Shown here piece after piece: positions 42,546 through 51,320 of a stretch of DNA of 55,539 nucleotides. Under the pieces are notes generated by a model. It saw only the letters and a list, made by a program, of their open reading frames with translations, had not been told where the DNA came from and did no database searches. The stretch is from Clostridiaceae bacterium (lineage in GTDB: Bacteria; Bacillota; Clostridia; Peptostreptococcales; Natronincolaceae), in the NCBI GenBank assembly GCA_020832135.1, contig JAFIFG010000116.1:1-55539 (forward strand), written 5' to 3'. A program made the translations under genes and the position numbers. Within the stretch, counting starts at the first letter, position 1. Every line of letters starts with the position of its first letter.

Positions 42546-43139
42546 ATGAGGGTTATAGGTTTAACTGGAGGCATAGCCACTGGAAAAAGTACGGTCAGTA
42601 AAATATTAAAAAATTTAGGGGCAGTTATTATAGATGCTGATCAAGTAGCTCGGCAAATAGTTGAGAAAGAAACTCCCGCTTTAAAGGAGATTATAGATTA
42701 TTTTGGTAAAGACATACTTTTGGATAATGGAGAATTAAATAGGAAGAAGCTTGGAGAGATTGTATTTAGCAATCCCTCTCAGCTTAAAAAATTGAATGCC
42801 ATAACACATCCAAGAATTTCACAAGAAATCCAAAATCAAATTAATAATTATAAACAAAGTGAAAAGAATAATGCTATAATAATAGATGCTCCATTATTAA
42901 TAGAAACTGATTTGAAGAATGTGGTAGACGAAATTTGGTTAGTTACACTACCAAAGGAAAAGCAGATACAAAGATTAATAGACAGAGACCATCTTACCCA
43001 TGAAGAAATAAAAGGTAGATTGGATTCTCAAATGTCTCAAGAAGAAAAAATATCCTATGCTCACCAAGTGATAGATAATAGCGGCAGTATAGAGGAACTG
43101 GAACAACAAGTTATAAGGCTGTGGGAGATAATTCATTAA
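42546..43139 (+). CDS. coaE: Dephospho-CoA kinase
   Basis: The 197-residue enzyme adds the 3'-phosphate in the last step of coenzyme A synthesis. ATG 42546 follows AAGGAGACGGGAAGT; upstream in-frame codons overlap the end of polA. P-loop GLTGGIATGKST (residues 5-16), the substrate Asp in IIDADQVAR, and lid residues in PLLIETDL and RLIDRDHLTHEEI are present. The order polA-coaE-transglycosylase is common in clostridia. Confidence 0.95.
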   Translation: MRVIGLTGGIATGKSTVSKILKNLGAVIIDADQVARQIVEKETPALKEIIDYFGKDILLDNGELNRKKLGEIVFSNPSQLKKLNAITHPRISQEIQNQINNYKQSEKNNAIIIDAPLLIETDLKNVVDEIWLVTLPKEKQIQRLIDRDHLTHEEIKGRLDSQMSQEEKISYAHQVIDNSGSIEELEQQVIRLWEIIH

Positions 43140-43164
43140 ATTAAAAGTTTTGGAGGGATGATCG

Positions 43165-43734
43165 TTGTTTATATTTGTGTCTAAAAGATTCGTTCGCATC
43201 TTTATAGTTATTTTCATCATTAGTGTAGTCTTTTTAGCCCTTCAAAATATTAATTGGCTACTTAGGGTGGTTTATCCTTTTCACTATAGGGATATTATCG
43301 AAACCTATGCTGAGGAATATAATGTAGATCCATACCTAATGGTATCTATTATGCGAAATGAAAGTAAATTCAACCCCAATGCTATATCTAGAAGGGATGC
43401 TAAAGGTTTAATGCAAATAGCTCCCATTACAGGTGGATGGGCAGCAGAGAAATTAAATATTGAAGATTACAGAGAAGATATGCTCTATGACCCTGATTTA
43501 AACATTAGAATAGGTGCTTGGTATCTAAATATACTCCATAGAGAGTTTGATGATAGGTTGCAGCTTATTATAGCAGCCTATAATGCAGGAAATGGTAATG
43601 TGAGCAAATGGCTTCAAAATCCTGAATATAGTCAAGACGGAGAAACACTAGACGTCATTCCCTTTGGAGAAACTAGAATCTATTCACAGAAGGTAATGAG
43701 GGATTATGAAATATATAAAAGAATCTATAAATAA
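43165..43734 (+). CDS. Membrane-anchored lytic transglycosylase (SLT domain)
   Basis: The 189-residue protein uses TTG 43165 behind GGAGGGATGATC. An N-terminal helix (RIFIVIFIISVVFLALQNI) anchors it. The SLT domain (residues about 45-180) has catalytic Glu in IMRNESKFNPNAISRRDAKG, followed by LMQIAP and AAYNAGNGNVSKWL. It cleaves peptidoglycan between MurNAc and GlcNAc, forming 1,6-anhydro ends outside the membrane. Length matches the short Slt-like proteins regularly found after coaE. Confidence 0.93.
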   Translation: MFIFVSKRFVRIFIVIFIISVVFLALQNINWLLRVVYPFHYRDIIETYAEEYNVDPYLMVSIMRNESKFNPNAISRRDAKGLMQIAPITGGWAAEKLNIEDYREDMLYDPDLNIRIGAWYLNILHREFDDRLQLIIAAYNAGNGNVSKWLQNPEYSQDGETLDVIPFGETRIYSQKVMRDYEIYKRIYK

Positions 43735-43758
43735 GGTGTAAAAAGCCTTATTTTTTAT
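43731..43758 (+). terminator. Terminator of the polA-coaE-transglycosylase operon
   Basis: AATAAGG (43731-43737) pairs with CCTTATT (43747-43753), followed by TTTTATT. It begins at the stop codon. Confidence 0.75.
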
Positions 43759-43873
43759 TGGGATGAAAATGGAAGATACTTTTAGGTTTAAAGTGGGGCT
43801 TAAATATATTATAATAGAAGTTATGAAAGCTGTTATCATAAAAAGCAATGAAAACAAAGGAGGACATAAAACT

Positions 43874-45520
43874 GTGTTAAGACGAAGCAAGTACCTCAGC
43901 ATAATATTAGTATTACTTACAGCACTATTGATTACCGCCTGTGATGCTGAAAACCCTACTGATGGCGTGCAGGAGGGAGCGGAAGAGGAGACTATTGAAA
44001 ACTATCAAGCTCTTGAAGGAGGGACTTTAAATTTAGCAGTAACAAGATTTACTACTTTAAACCCAATTTTCAATAGCAATCATAGTTTATTTCAACTACA
44101 TCATTTAATTTATGATGGATTGGTTACATTTGATGAAAATATGGATATAGCACCTCAGTTGGCGAAAGACTGGGATGTGGCAGATGATGGACAAAGTATT
44201 CGTTTTTATTTACGTGATGATGTAGCATGGCATGATGGGGAAGCCTTCAGTGCTGAGGATGTTATTTTTACAATAGACCTTATTAAAGGGAACATAAGAG
44301 AAGCAAATCACCCCTCTATTTTTAGGACTAGTGTTGGACAAATTAGTGATGCTAGAGAAATAGAGGAGGGAGTTTTAAACATTACTTTCACCAGACCCTT
44401 TAGCAGTGGTTTGGAAGTAATGAGTTTCCCTATTTTACCTAAACATATTTTTGAAGGTAGAGATATAGAGAAAATAAATACTGACGAGTTTCCAATGGTA
44501 GGAACTGGGGCCTTTAAGCTAGAAGTATATGAAGCCATGAGAAATATAAGCTTGGTTAGAAATGACAATTACTGGGGACAAAAGCCCTATATAGAAAAAG
44601 TAGAGGTTGAAATTGTACCTGATTCTGAAGCTCAACTTTCAATATTCGAAAGTCATGAGATTGACTTTGCACAGCCTACATCTATTGATTGGGGAAAATA
44701 TACAAAAGATAATACTGTAAAAGTATACGAATATGTATCTAATAGCTATGAATTTCTAGGAGTGAACTTCAAAAACCCTATTCTACAGGATGTAAATGTA
44801 AGACGGGCTATGGCATATGCTATTGATAGACATAGACTTATAAGCAATATTTATCTAAGACATGCTACAGTGGTGGATGTCCCAATATATCCATTATCTA
44901 GTATCTATGATGAAGGAAGTCAAATCTATGGCTATAGTCTAGAGGAAGCCAATAATCTTTTGGATACGGCTAATTACGCTATGAATGAAGCCAGTAGTAT
45001 AAGAGCAACAGAGAATGGTACCCCATTAAAATTCAGGTTGATTGCAAATGAAGAAAATATCTTAAGGGAAAAAACAGCCTACTTCCTTCAAGAAGCATTA
45101 GCAGAAATAGGAATAGAAATAGAAGTTCAATTACTGGGATGGGAAGCATTTAATGAAGCTGTAGAGGCAGGGAATTTTGATATCCTGTTAGGCGGTTGGG
45201 ATCTATCCTATATCCCTGATTTATCCTTTGCCTTTCATTCCTCTCAAAGAGATAGAACGAACTTTATAAATTATGCTGACGAGACAATGGATCAATTATT
45301 AGTAGATGCCTTTAGAGCACCAAATCATGAGGCAAAACAAGCAAGGTACAGTGAACTACAACAGCACATAGCTGAAGAGCTACCCTATATAAGCTTGTTC
45401 TTTAGTAATGGTGCTATTGCAGTAAGAGATGAGATTAAGGGAGAATTCAAACCAAATCATTATAATTTATTTAATGGAATAGAGAGCTGGTTTATAAATT
45501 ATGAAATAATTGAAGAGTAA
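43874..45520 (+). CDS. Oligopeptide/dipeptide ABC transporter substrate-binding lipoprotein (family 5)
   Basis: The chain has 548 residues from GTG 43874, chosen for AAAGGAGG 9 bp upstream. A lipoprotein signal ends LLITAC, so the mature protein is tethered outside by its Cys. The SBP_bac_5 fold is shown by APQLAKDWDVADDGQSIRFY, LRDDVAWHDGEAFSAEDV, VNVRRAMAYAIDRHRLI and DILLGGWDLSYIPD. It should bind peptides, nickel chelates or similar solutes for an ABC importer; no permease genes are adjacent, so its partner is encoded elsewhere. Confidence 0.92.
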   Translation: MLRRSKYLSIILVLLTALLITACDAENPTDGVQEGAEEETIENYQALEGGTLNLAVTRFTTLNPIFNSNHSLFQLHHLIYDGLVTFDENMDIAPQLAKDWDVADDGQSIRFYLRDDVAWHDGEAFSAEDVIFTIDLIKGNIREANHPSIFRTSVGQISDAREIEEGVLNITFTRPFSSGLEVMSFPILPKHIFEGRDIEKINTDEFPMVGTGAFKLEVYEAMRNISLVRNDNYWGQKPYIEKVEVEIVPDSEAQLSIFESHEIDFAQPTSIDWGKYTKDNTVKVYEYVSNSYEFLGVNFKNPILQDVNVRRAMAYAIDRHRLISNIYLRHATVVDVPIYPLSSIYDEGSQIYGYSLEEANNLLDTANYAMNEASSIRATENGTPLKFRLIANEENILREKTAYFLQEALAEIGIEIEVQLLGWEAFNEAVEAGNFDILLGGWDLSYIPDLSFAFHSSQRDRTNFINYADETMDQLLVDAFRAPNHEAKQARYSELQQHIAEELPYISLFFSNGAIAVRDEIKGEFKPNHYNLFNGIESWFINYEIIEE

Positions 45521-45530
45521 TATAAAATTG

Positions 45531-45560
45531 GGAGCTACGAGTTGAATGTAGCTCCTTATT
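45531..45560 (+). terminator. Terminator-like hairpin after the binding protein gene
   Basis: GGAGCTAC (45531-45538) pairs with GTAGCTCC (45548-45555), followed by TTATT. Confidence 0.65.
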
Positions 45561-45667
45561 CTATACCTATCAAAATAAGAAGAATATTTACAAAATTAGT
45601 AGTACCTTGACATGATTCATAAAACATATTATAATGTTTTGAGTATCGCTTAAAATTTAAACAGCTT

Positions 45668-45752
45668 GCGGATGTGGTGGAATGGCAGACACGTAGTCTT
45701 GAGGGGGCTATGAGCAATGCTCGTATGGGTTCAAGTCCCATCATCCGCACCA
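45668..45752 (+). tRNA. tRNA-Leu (anticodon GAG)
   Basis: Acceptor GCGGATG (45668-45674) pairs with CATCCGC, then A and an encoded CCA end at 45752. The anticodon stem TAGTC/GGCTA encloses TTGAGGG, giving GAG for CUY codons. The variable arm (GAGCAATGCTC) and the T arm (TGGG-TTCAAGT-CCCA) complete a class II tRNA. An A/T-rich promoter region lies upstream. Confidence 0.95.
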
Positions 45753-45755
45753 GTT

Positions 45756-45791
45756 ATACCAAAAGATTTTTTGATTTTGGTATTTTCTTTT
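45756..45791 (+). terminator. Terminator of the tRNA-Leu gene
   Basis: ATACCAAAA (45756-45764) pairs with TTTTGGTAT (45775-45783), followed by TTTCTTTTTT. Confidence 0.85.
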
Positions 45792-45908
45792 TTGAAGATC
45801 ATTTAAAGAATAACCTTATTGACAAAATAATACTAGAATAAAATTTCATAAAGATTTAAAAGATAATAGAAGAAAAGAAAATAGTAAAATCGCAGAGGAG
45901 TACAGTAG

Positions 45909-46550
45909 ATGAAATATATTATATTTGATTTAGAATTTAATAGTGCTTTTAAAATTAATAAACAAACAAAACAATTGATGAAGGGTGATAGTAATCCCTT
46001 ATGCCCCCAAGAAATCATTGAAATAGGCGCAGTGAAAACAAATGAAAAAATGGAAGTGGAGAATACCTTCGAAATTTTTATAAAGCCTCAATTGTATAAA
46101 AAACTTCACCCAAAGGTAAGAAAGAAAACTCAAATAACCAAGGAAAATTTAGCTGGTGGAATTCATTTAGAAGAGGCCGTTAGGATGTTTAAAGATTGGA
46201 TTGGAGAAGAAGATTTCATACTGTGTTCTTGGGGGAAGGACGATATTAATGAATTAAAAAGAAATTGCAAATTTTTCAAATTGAATACTCATTGGATTGA
46301 AAAGTGCTGCGATATACAAAAGATGTGTATGAATCATTTTGAACTACCTAAAGGACATCAAATTGGCTTAAAGAATGCCGTTGAGACTTTTGATATAAAT
46401 ATTGAACATCCATTTCATAAGGCATTAAATGATGCTAGATATACTGCTCAAATATTAAAGAAACTAAAAAATACTCCTGATTATAAGGAAAAAATAGAAA
46501 AATGTCAATATTGTAATGAAGTTTCTGTACTTGAAAAACCTGAGGAATAG
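45909..46550 (+). CDS. DEDDh-type 3'-5' exonuclease
   Basis: The 213-residue protein belongs to the DnaQ/RNase T exonuclease superfamily. Acidic residues of Exo I lie in IIFDLEFNS (Asp7, Glu9), Exo II is in the CSWGKDDINEL region, and Exo III is HKALNDARYTAQIL, with His and Asp as in DEDDh enzymes. The C-terminus ends with a CxxC (EKCQYCNEVS). The start is ATG 45909 after AGAGGAG. It may process RNA or DNA 3' ends, like KapD-type proteins; the exact substrate is not known. Confidence 0.88.
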   Translation: MKYIIFDLEFNSAFKINKQTKQLMKGDSNPLCPQEIIEIGAVKTNEKMEVENTFEIFIKPQLYKKLHPKVRKKTQITKENLAGGIHLEEAVRMFKDWIGEEDFILCSWGKDDINELKRNCKFFKLNTHWIEKCCDIQKMCMNHFELPKGHQIGLKNAVETFDINIEHPFHKALNDARYTAQILKKLKNTPDYKEKIEKCQYCNEVSVLEKPEE

Positions 46551-46586
46551 TGTAGCCTATTGTACACTATGAACCTCAGGTTTTTT
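46537..46586 (+). terminator. Long terminator behind the exonuclease gene
   Basis: AACCTGAGG (46537-46545) pairs with CCTCAGGTT (46574-46582), and an inner stem ATAGTGTA (46547) pairs with TACACTAT. T-run 46581-46586. The stem includes the end of the coding region. Confidence 0.85.
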
Positions 46587-46588
46587 GT

Positions 46589-46790
46589 GATTTTAAGTAA
46601 TTTAACAATAAAATTTACCGAAGAAGGTAATATAACCGTTGAAATAAATAAAACACAAGACGGTATTGTAATTTCAGTGAAGGATAAGGCATTGGAATTC
46701 CATAGGATAAGTTGGATGTTACTTTTGAAAGGTTTAGAGTTGTTTGTACTATAGAAACAAATGTAGAAAGAATTCGTGTGGAATTCTCGG
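46589..46790 (+). pseudogene. Remnant of a histidine-kinase ATPase domain
   Basis: One frame reads ILSNLTIKFTEEGNITVEIN then GIVISVKDK, the N-box of a HATPase domain (usually LLSNAIKFTPEGG). A shifted frame continues GIP-stop-DKLDVTFERFRVV, matching the usual follow-on GIGIP...IFERF. So a kinase fragment with at least one frameshift and one stop remains, with no start or H-box. It has no promoter or ribosome site and is not functional. The remaining bases to 46921 show only the promoter area of the next gene. Confidence 0.65.
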
Positions 46791-46921
46791 ATATTTACTC
46801 CCTGCGATAGATAGTATTTTTAAAAATCAATAATTATCACAAGAAAATAAATATGTTATAGTTATAATAGATTTGGTTACTTTTATGCACATTTAGTAAA
46901 ACAACAAAGGGGTTTTTGACT

Positions 46922-47887
46922 ATGGAAGAGAAAACTAGCATATCTACCATTATATTGATCATTGCTGTTTTTTTCGGTGTATTAACTTTATTTATGCTTG
47001 CAGGTGAACATTTTAACAGTGGAATGCTTGTGTTTTTCTATATCGCCTGTGGGTTGGGTTTTATTATTAAACCAAGTGTAGATATGTGGGAGAACAGCAA
47101 GAAACGTCACATTACACTACAGGAAAAGGTATTGTTGGGAGTAAGAATATTATTGGTAGCAGTTGCAATACAAGCCTTCTATATTATTTTTATATCGTTA
47201 ATCTATGAATTATATTGGAGCTATTGGGTACTATTACTTTCTTTCGTGTTATTAGCAGTGGTGGAAAAAATCCAACAATCTACTAATCAGGATGAGTATA
47301 ACGAAGAAGCTATAGAAGCGGAGGAAGAACAACAAGAAGAACAAGAGCAAGAGCAAGAGGAAACTAAGGGAAAGTTATGGAAGAAAGTAAAAAGGCTTGT
47401 GTATATCTTGATTTCGGCTTCGCTGCTCTATTACCAACATTATACACCTCCATATACATTAGAGACGGAGAGCTTAATTTTACCTAAGAGCGTTACAGTA
47501 TCCTTGGTGGAGGAAAGACAGGAGCCGGAGCCTACAGGAATGTTTCCTCATAAAAGGACTGAGATTATGGAGGAAAATACGGATGAAGCTTTAATCACAC
47601 CCCTCTGGCAAGAATTGCAGCAGGGGAATATTGACAACTTAAGGTATATTAACAGTTTAAATTATTCGAAAATGAAAAGAGTATATGGCCAATATTATTC
47701 TATCTATGTAGCCTATGAAGGTACTAAAAGAGATTTAGAAGCCCAAGGAGAACTAATAGATTTTATTTATGTGTATCCTAATGGAAAAGCCTATTTGAGT
47801 AGATACAATTTTAATAGAAGAAGAGTAGAAATATTTCCAGTAAATATTCCAATGGAAACCATTGAAAACTTTAACATCTCCATATAA
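46922..47887 (+). CDS. Membrane protein of unknown function with acidic linker
   Basis: The chain has 321 residues from ATG 46922 (AAAGGGG upstream). Residues 5-60 and 75-120 hold about four hydrophobic helices (TIILIIAVFFGVLTLFMLA; VLLGVRILLVAVAIQAFYII). A Glu/Gln-rich segment (EAEEEQQEEQEQEQEE, about 132-148) is probably an unstructured cytoplasmic loop. Another helix (VKRLVYILISASLLYY) and a C-terminal soluble domain of about 140 residues follow. I recognise no family. It is a single gene between a kinase remnant and a convergent manganese exporter gene. Confidence 0.7.
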   Translation: MEEKTSISTIILIIAVFFGVLTLFMLAGEHFNSGMLVFFYIACGLGFIIKPSVDMWENSKKRHITLQEKVLLGVRILLVAVAIQAFYIIFISLIYELYWSYWVLLLSFVLLAVVEKIQQSTNQDEYNEEAIEAEEEQQEEQEQEQEETKGKLWKKVKRLVYILISASLLYYQHYTPPYTLETESLILPKSVTVSLVEERQEPEPTGMFPHKRTEIMEENTDEALITPLWQELQQGNIDNLRYINSLNYSKMKRVYGQYYSIYVAYEGTKRDLEAQGELIDFIYVYPNGKAYLSRYNFNRRRVEIFPVNIPMETIENFNISI

Positions 47888-47891
47888 TAAA

Positions 47892-47938
47892 GGATCCCAT
47901 AACTTTGTCTACAGAAACTAGCCAAAATTATGGGAGCC
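47892..47938. terminator. Hairpin between convergent genes
   Basis: TCCCATAA-TTTG (47895-47907) pairs with CAAAATTATGGGA (47923-47935) with one mismatch. It lies between the two stop codons and may end transcription from both sides. Confidence 0.55.
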
Positions 47939-47950
47939 GTTATATTCTAA

Positions 47951-49033
47951 TTAACCCCAAAATTGAGGGTCGATTTTTTTAATATGTGCATAATATTCCT
48001 GCCGATTACCATTGAAGGGAATGGATTTACCGAAGTAGAGTTTTTCTAAGGTTTTTCTTGTTTGGTTACCTACACAGTTCTTTTCATGGGCGGGACATTC
48101 TAAGCAAGTGTTTATGGTTTCTATCAGGCTTTCTTTAACATTAGTAGAGTCACAAAGCTTATCTTTACATAAAGGAATGTCCCATTCTCTCTCTATAATA
48201 AACTTTTCTTTTCTCTGGGCTTCTGCTAAACGATCATTTAAACATAGCATAGTGCATTGGTTTCTATCACATCCGGAGCATGCCGTATTTTCCTGATATA
48301 CCTTCAATAATGCCTCTTGGACTCTCTGTGTGTTTAAATATAACTCAGATGCCGCTCTTTTATAGGGTGTATCCTCTAGAGTAGGTCGATTTAGGATGTT
48401 ACGTAGCATCCATAGAATGATCCCTATAAGAGCAACTAAAAATCCTGTTACCATTGGTAGTGTCGTGTACTCCACTGGAACGGTTTCTCTAAGGCCTACA
48501 AGACCAAACATAATGAACACGAAAGAAGAAATTAATTTTAGTCCCACTTCAGGGATTTTCCTACCTAATTTACTACCCACAAAAACTCCTAAAGCACTGG
48601 TGACAATCATGCCGGCTACTGTTCCAATTAATATAAACAGAGGGTAATTAGCTTGACTGGATAGGGTAATAACAGTTAGTTGTGTTTTATCTCCCATCTC
48701 TCCCATAAAAAATGCCGCAGCAACCGTTAAAACAGGACCGAACCTATAGCTTGGACCATCTTCCTCTTCATCATCGATTTTTAGAGACCAAATACCAAAG
48801 CCAATAAAGGCACAGGCCGCCAACAGCTGGATAGTACTAATAGGAATGAAATAAGTTAGATAACTACCTAGTACGGCAGCTAACCCATGGTTTAAAGCAG
48901 AGCCTAATAAAACCCCCAAAAGCACCTTCCTTAAAGAGTACTTTGTGGCAAAGGCCATTGCCAGCATTTGTGTTTTATCTCCCATTTCCGCCATAATAAT
49001 AAAGAAAAATGCTTGAATTAATTCGTATGTCAT
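47951..49033 (-). CDS. UPF0016/GDT1-family manganese exporter with Cys-rich C-terminus
   Basis: The 360-residue protein has six or seven helices in two repeats, each with the signature E-x-G-D-K-T: AEMGDKTQMLAMAF (residues 15-28) and GEMGDKTQLTVITL (about 110). UPF0016 proteins (TMEM165, Gdt1, MneA) move Mn2+ or Ca2+. Beyond residue 225 is an extra soluble region with many Cys (ENTACSGCDRNQCTMLCL, PLCKDKLCDS, CLECPAHEKNC), unusual for the family and perhaps metal-binding. The leader carries a yybP-ykoY manganese riboswitch, in keeping with Mn2+ export. ATG 49033 follows AGGAGAAGGGAG. Confidence 0.92.
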   Translation of the reverse strand: MTYELIQAFFFIIMAEMGDKTQMLAMAFATKYSLRKVLLGVLLGSALNHGLAAVLGSYLTYFIPISTIQLLAACAFIGFGIWSLKIDDEEEDGPSYRFGPVLTVAAAFFMGEMGDKTQLTVITLSSQANYPLFILIGTVAGMIVTSALGVFVGSKLGRKIPEVGLKLISSFVFIMFGLVGLRETVPVEYTTLPMVTGFLVALIGIILWMLRNILNRPTLEDTPYKRAASELYLNTQRVQEALLKVYQENTACSGCDRNQCTMLCLNDRLAEAQRKEKFIIEREWDIPLCKDKLCDSTNVKESLIETINTCLECPAHEKNCVGNQTRKTLEKLYFGKSIPFNGNRQEYYAHIKKIDPQFWG

Positions 49034-49125
49034 AAAAAAGCTCCCTTCTCCTATATTAGTCCATAAAAAAACGAAACTTTTATGTTTAATATAACCAGCA
49101 AAAAAATATATTACTAGTTTATTAA

Positions 49126-49232
49126 ACGCAAAAGTCTCGCTCCTTTAGAATCTTCTAAAGTGAATAGAACCAGACCCATAAGGTCAGCATGTTGACTCTA
49201 TCCGTAGTAATACTACAGCTACTCCCTTTTCC
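49126..49232 (-). promoter_or_regulatory. yybP-ykoY manganese riboswitch
   Basis: On the minus strand, AAAAGGGAGTAG (49230-49219) opens the aptamer, GTCAACATGCTGACC forms the middle stem, and AGCGAGACTTTT (49141-49130) closes it. These are the conserved blocks of the Mn2+-sensing yybP-ykoY family. A second hairpin with T runs (about 49050-49120) lies between it and the exporter start and probably acts as the terminator or expression platform. Confidence 0.88.
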
Positions 49233-49419
49233 GTTAGAAGAGGTCTATGCAGTTTTTATAAATACTATTCTAACATAATTTGTCCCTATTGCCAAGGTGA
49301 CATGATGACAAATGAAACACAAGTCCCTTAAAATAACATTGACTTTTATAGGTTTATTGATAAAATAGTATAGGTAATCATAAAATTATCTATAACAACT
49401 TAACTATATAGAATAAAGA

Positions 49420-49462
49420 AGACAGTTCGTAATCCATCCTGTCTATAAACAAAACTAGGACC
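49420..49462 (+). promoter_or_regulatory. preQ1-I-like riboswitch aptamer
   Basis: Stem AGACAG (49420-49425) with CTGTCT (49439-49444) encloses the loop TTCGTAATCCATC, followed by the A-rich tail ATAAACAAAACTAGGA. Stem, loop length and tail match the preQ1-I class, where the tail folds back on the loop (here AGGA on TCC). Loop bases differ from the commonest subtype. The tail can also pair with 49484-49495, competing with the terminator just behind. The downstream operon includes a YhhQ queuosine-precursor transporter, which supports the call. Confidence 0.72.
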
Positions 49463-49495
49463 AACTACCGTCTTAGTGAAGGTAGTTTTTGTTTA
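49463..49495 (+). terminator. Riboswitch-controlled terminator
   Basis: AACTACC (49463-49469) pairs with GGTAGTT (49481-49487), followed by TTTGTTT. The right arm can pair instead with the aptamer tail, so formation should depend on ligand. Confidence 0.75.
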
Positions 49496-49496
49496 T

Positions 49497-49518
49497 GGAG
49501 CAGCTATGCTCTTTTTTT
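49497..49518 (+). terminator. Second tandem terminator
   Basis: GAGCA (49498-49502) and TGCTC (49507-49511) form a short stem with a four-base loop and seven T after it. Confidence 0.65.
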
Positions 49519-49546
49519 GTGAAATTAAACTATTGGAGGAACAATC

Positions 49547-50548
49547 ATGAAGAAAATAGGCTTAACCACTACTGTTCCAGTAGAGGTAATTATTGCTGCA
49601 GGATATACACCTGTAGATTTGAACAACTTATTTATTACTTCAGAAAATTATTTGAATTATATAGATATCGCTGAAAAAGATGGATTTCCTAAAAGTCTAT
49701 GTGGATGGATTAAGGGAATCTATGGAGCCTGCATAGAAAATAATATCCCTGAAATAGTAGGGGTGATGGGTGGCGATTGCTCCAATACAAAAGCATTGGT
49801 GGAGGTATTGAAAAGGAAGGGTATAGAAATACATCCTTTCTCCTTTCCCCATGATCACAGTAAAGAAGCAGTTAAATTAGAAATTGAGAAATTCATAAAG
49901 CTATTTCAAGTAAAGGTAGAGGAAGTAGAAGAGGTTAGAAATCGGTTAAATACCATTCGAAGTCGAGTCAAGTATTTAGATGAGTTAACCTATAAGGAAG
50001 GAAAGATAACAGGTTTTGAAAATCATCTATATCAAGTAAGTTTAAGTGATTTCAACGGTGATGATGCTTTATATGAAAAAGAACTTGGAGGATTCTTAAG
50101 AAAAGCTGAGGTTAGAAAACCTATAAATAAAAAATTAAGGCTAGGCTATATAGGTGTTCCTCCTATGACGGCTGATTTATATAGCTATGTTGAAGGATTT
50201 GATGCAAGTTTTGTATATAACGAAGTCCAGAGGGAATTCGCATTCCCAAGAGCTATAGAGGCGAAGAACATTTATCATCAGTATTGGGATTACACCTACC
50301 CCTATGATGTGGATTTTAGACTTTTGGACATAAAAAAACAAATAAAAGAACGAAAATTAGATGCACTTATTCACTATACACAAGCCTTCTGCTACAGAGC
50401 TGTGGAGGATATTATTATAAAGAAAGAAATAGATATTCCCATCTTAAATATTGAAGGAGACAAGTTAAACCAATTGGATGCCAGAACAAAAATAAGGATT
50501 GAAGCCTTTCTAGATATGTTATTGGATGCAAAGGAGCTATCATCATGA
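49547..50548 (+). CDS. 2-hydroxyacyl-CoA-dehydratase-like (HgdB/double-cubane type) reductase component
   Basis: The 333-residue protein is related to HgdB/BcrB and to double-cubane-cluster proteins, which bind Fe-S clusters and take very low-potential electrons from an ATP-dependent activator. Four Cys are well placed as cluster ligands: C52 (SLCGWIKG), C62 (GACIENN), C78 (GGDCSNTK) and C282 (QAFCYRAVED). It is shorter than acyl-CoA dehydratase subunits and has no second dehydratase subunit beside it. The activator gene overlaps its end by 4 bp. The operon lies behind a preQ1-I-like riboswitch, so the substrate may be in queuosine metabolism. Start ATG 49547, GGAGGAACAATC upstream. Confidence 0.82.
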   Translation: MKKIGLTTTVPVEVIIAAGYTPVDLNNLFITSENYLNYIDIAEKDGFPKSLCGWIKGIYGACIENNIPEIVGVMGGDCSNTKALVEVLKRKGIEIHPFSFPHDHSKEAVKLEIEKFIKLFQVKVEEVEEVRNRLNTIRSRVKYLDELTYKEGKITGFENHLYQVSLSDFNGDDALYEKELGGFLRKAEVRKPINKKLRLGYIGVPPMTADLYSYVEGFDASFVYNEVQREFAFPRAIEAKNIYHQYWDYTYPYDVDFRLLDIKKQIKERKLDALIHYTQAFCYRAVEDIIIKKEIDIPILNIEGDKLNQLDARTKIRIEAFLDMLLDAKELSS

Positions 50549-51318
50549 GAATATTGGGCATTGATTTAGGAAGTAGAGAAGTGAAAATTGCTCTTACAGA
50601 AGAGGGTAAGCTTGTAAAAAAAATGAAGGTAAGCACCATGAGCTTTTATAGAGATTATTGTAGCTTTAATGGTAAAGTAGTGGTGGATTTAGAAAAGCTA
50701 GGTATTGATCATATCGATAAGGCTGTATCCACAGGCTATGGTAGAAATAACATTAACTTAGAGGAATTTGAACCCATCAATGAAATAAAAGCCCATGTCT
50801 ATGGTGCACTCTATCAATCTAAGCTTAAGGATTTTATATTATTAGATGTTGGGGGACAGGACATTAAGATTGTAAAGGTGGAAAAAGGAATCGCTACGGA
50901 TTTAGACTTGAATGATAAATGTGCTGCTTCCTGTGGTAGATACCTTGAAAACATGGCAAATGTTTTAGAAATATCCGTTGATGAACTTTTTAAACACCAT
51001 AAAGATCCAATTCCATTAAACTCTACATGTGCAGTGTTTTCAGAATCGGAATTAATAGGGAAAATAGCTGAAGGAGTTCCCTTAAACCAATTATGTGCCA
51101 GTGTCAATTATTCTTTATATAAAAGACTTCATAGTTTATTAAATCAGTTTAAAGGCAAAAAATTGATTATAAGCGGTGGTGTAGCCAGCAATACAGCCTT
51201 CAGGCACTATTTAGCTAAAGACTATGATGAAATTATTGCTATAGAAGAACCACAGTTAAACGGTGCTATTGGGTGCTGTTATTATGGTGAAAAGAAAGTA
51301 AAAAAAGAGGAGGAGTAA
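50545..51318 (+). CDS. ATP-dependent activator (HgdC/BadF/BcrA family)
   Basis: The 257-residue protein has the ASKHA ATPase fold (GIDLGSREVKIALTEEG; LLDVGGQDIKIVKVE; ISGGVASNTAFRHYLA). Each subunit of the dimer gives two Cys to one shared [4Fe-4S] cluster: C126 (NDKCAASCGRYLE) and C162 (NSTCAVFSESEL). ATP hydrolysis pushes one electron into the partner protein encoded just before it. An extra Cys at 130 stands where relatives have Thr or Gly. The ATG overlaps the stop of the reductase gene, and the transporter gene follows after 2 bp. Confidence 0.9.
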   Translation: MRILGIDLGSREVKIALTEEGKLVKKMKVSTMSFYRDYCSFNGKVVVDLEKLGIDHIDKAVSTGYGRNNINLEEFEPINEIKAHVYGALYQSKLKDFILLDVGGQDIKIVKVEKGIATDLDLNDKCAASCGRYLENMANVLEISVDELFKHHKDPIPLNSTCAVFSESELIGKIAEGVPLNQLCASVNYSLYKRLHSLLNQFKGKKLIISGGVASNTAFRHYLAKDYDEIIAIEEPQLNGAIGCCYYGEKKVKKEEE

Positions 51319-51320
51319 GT

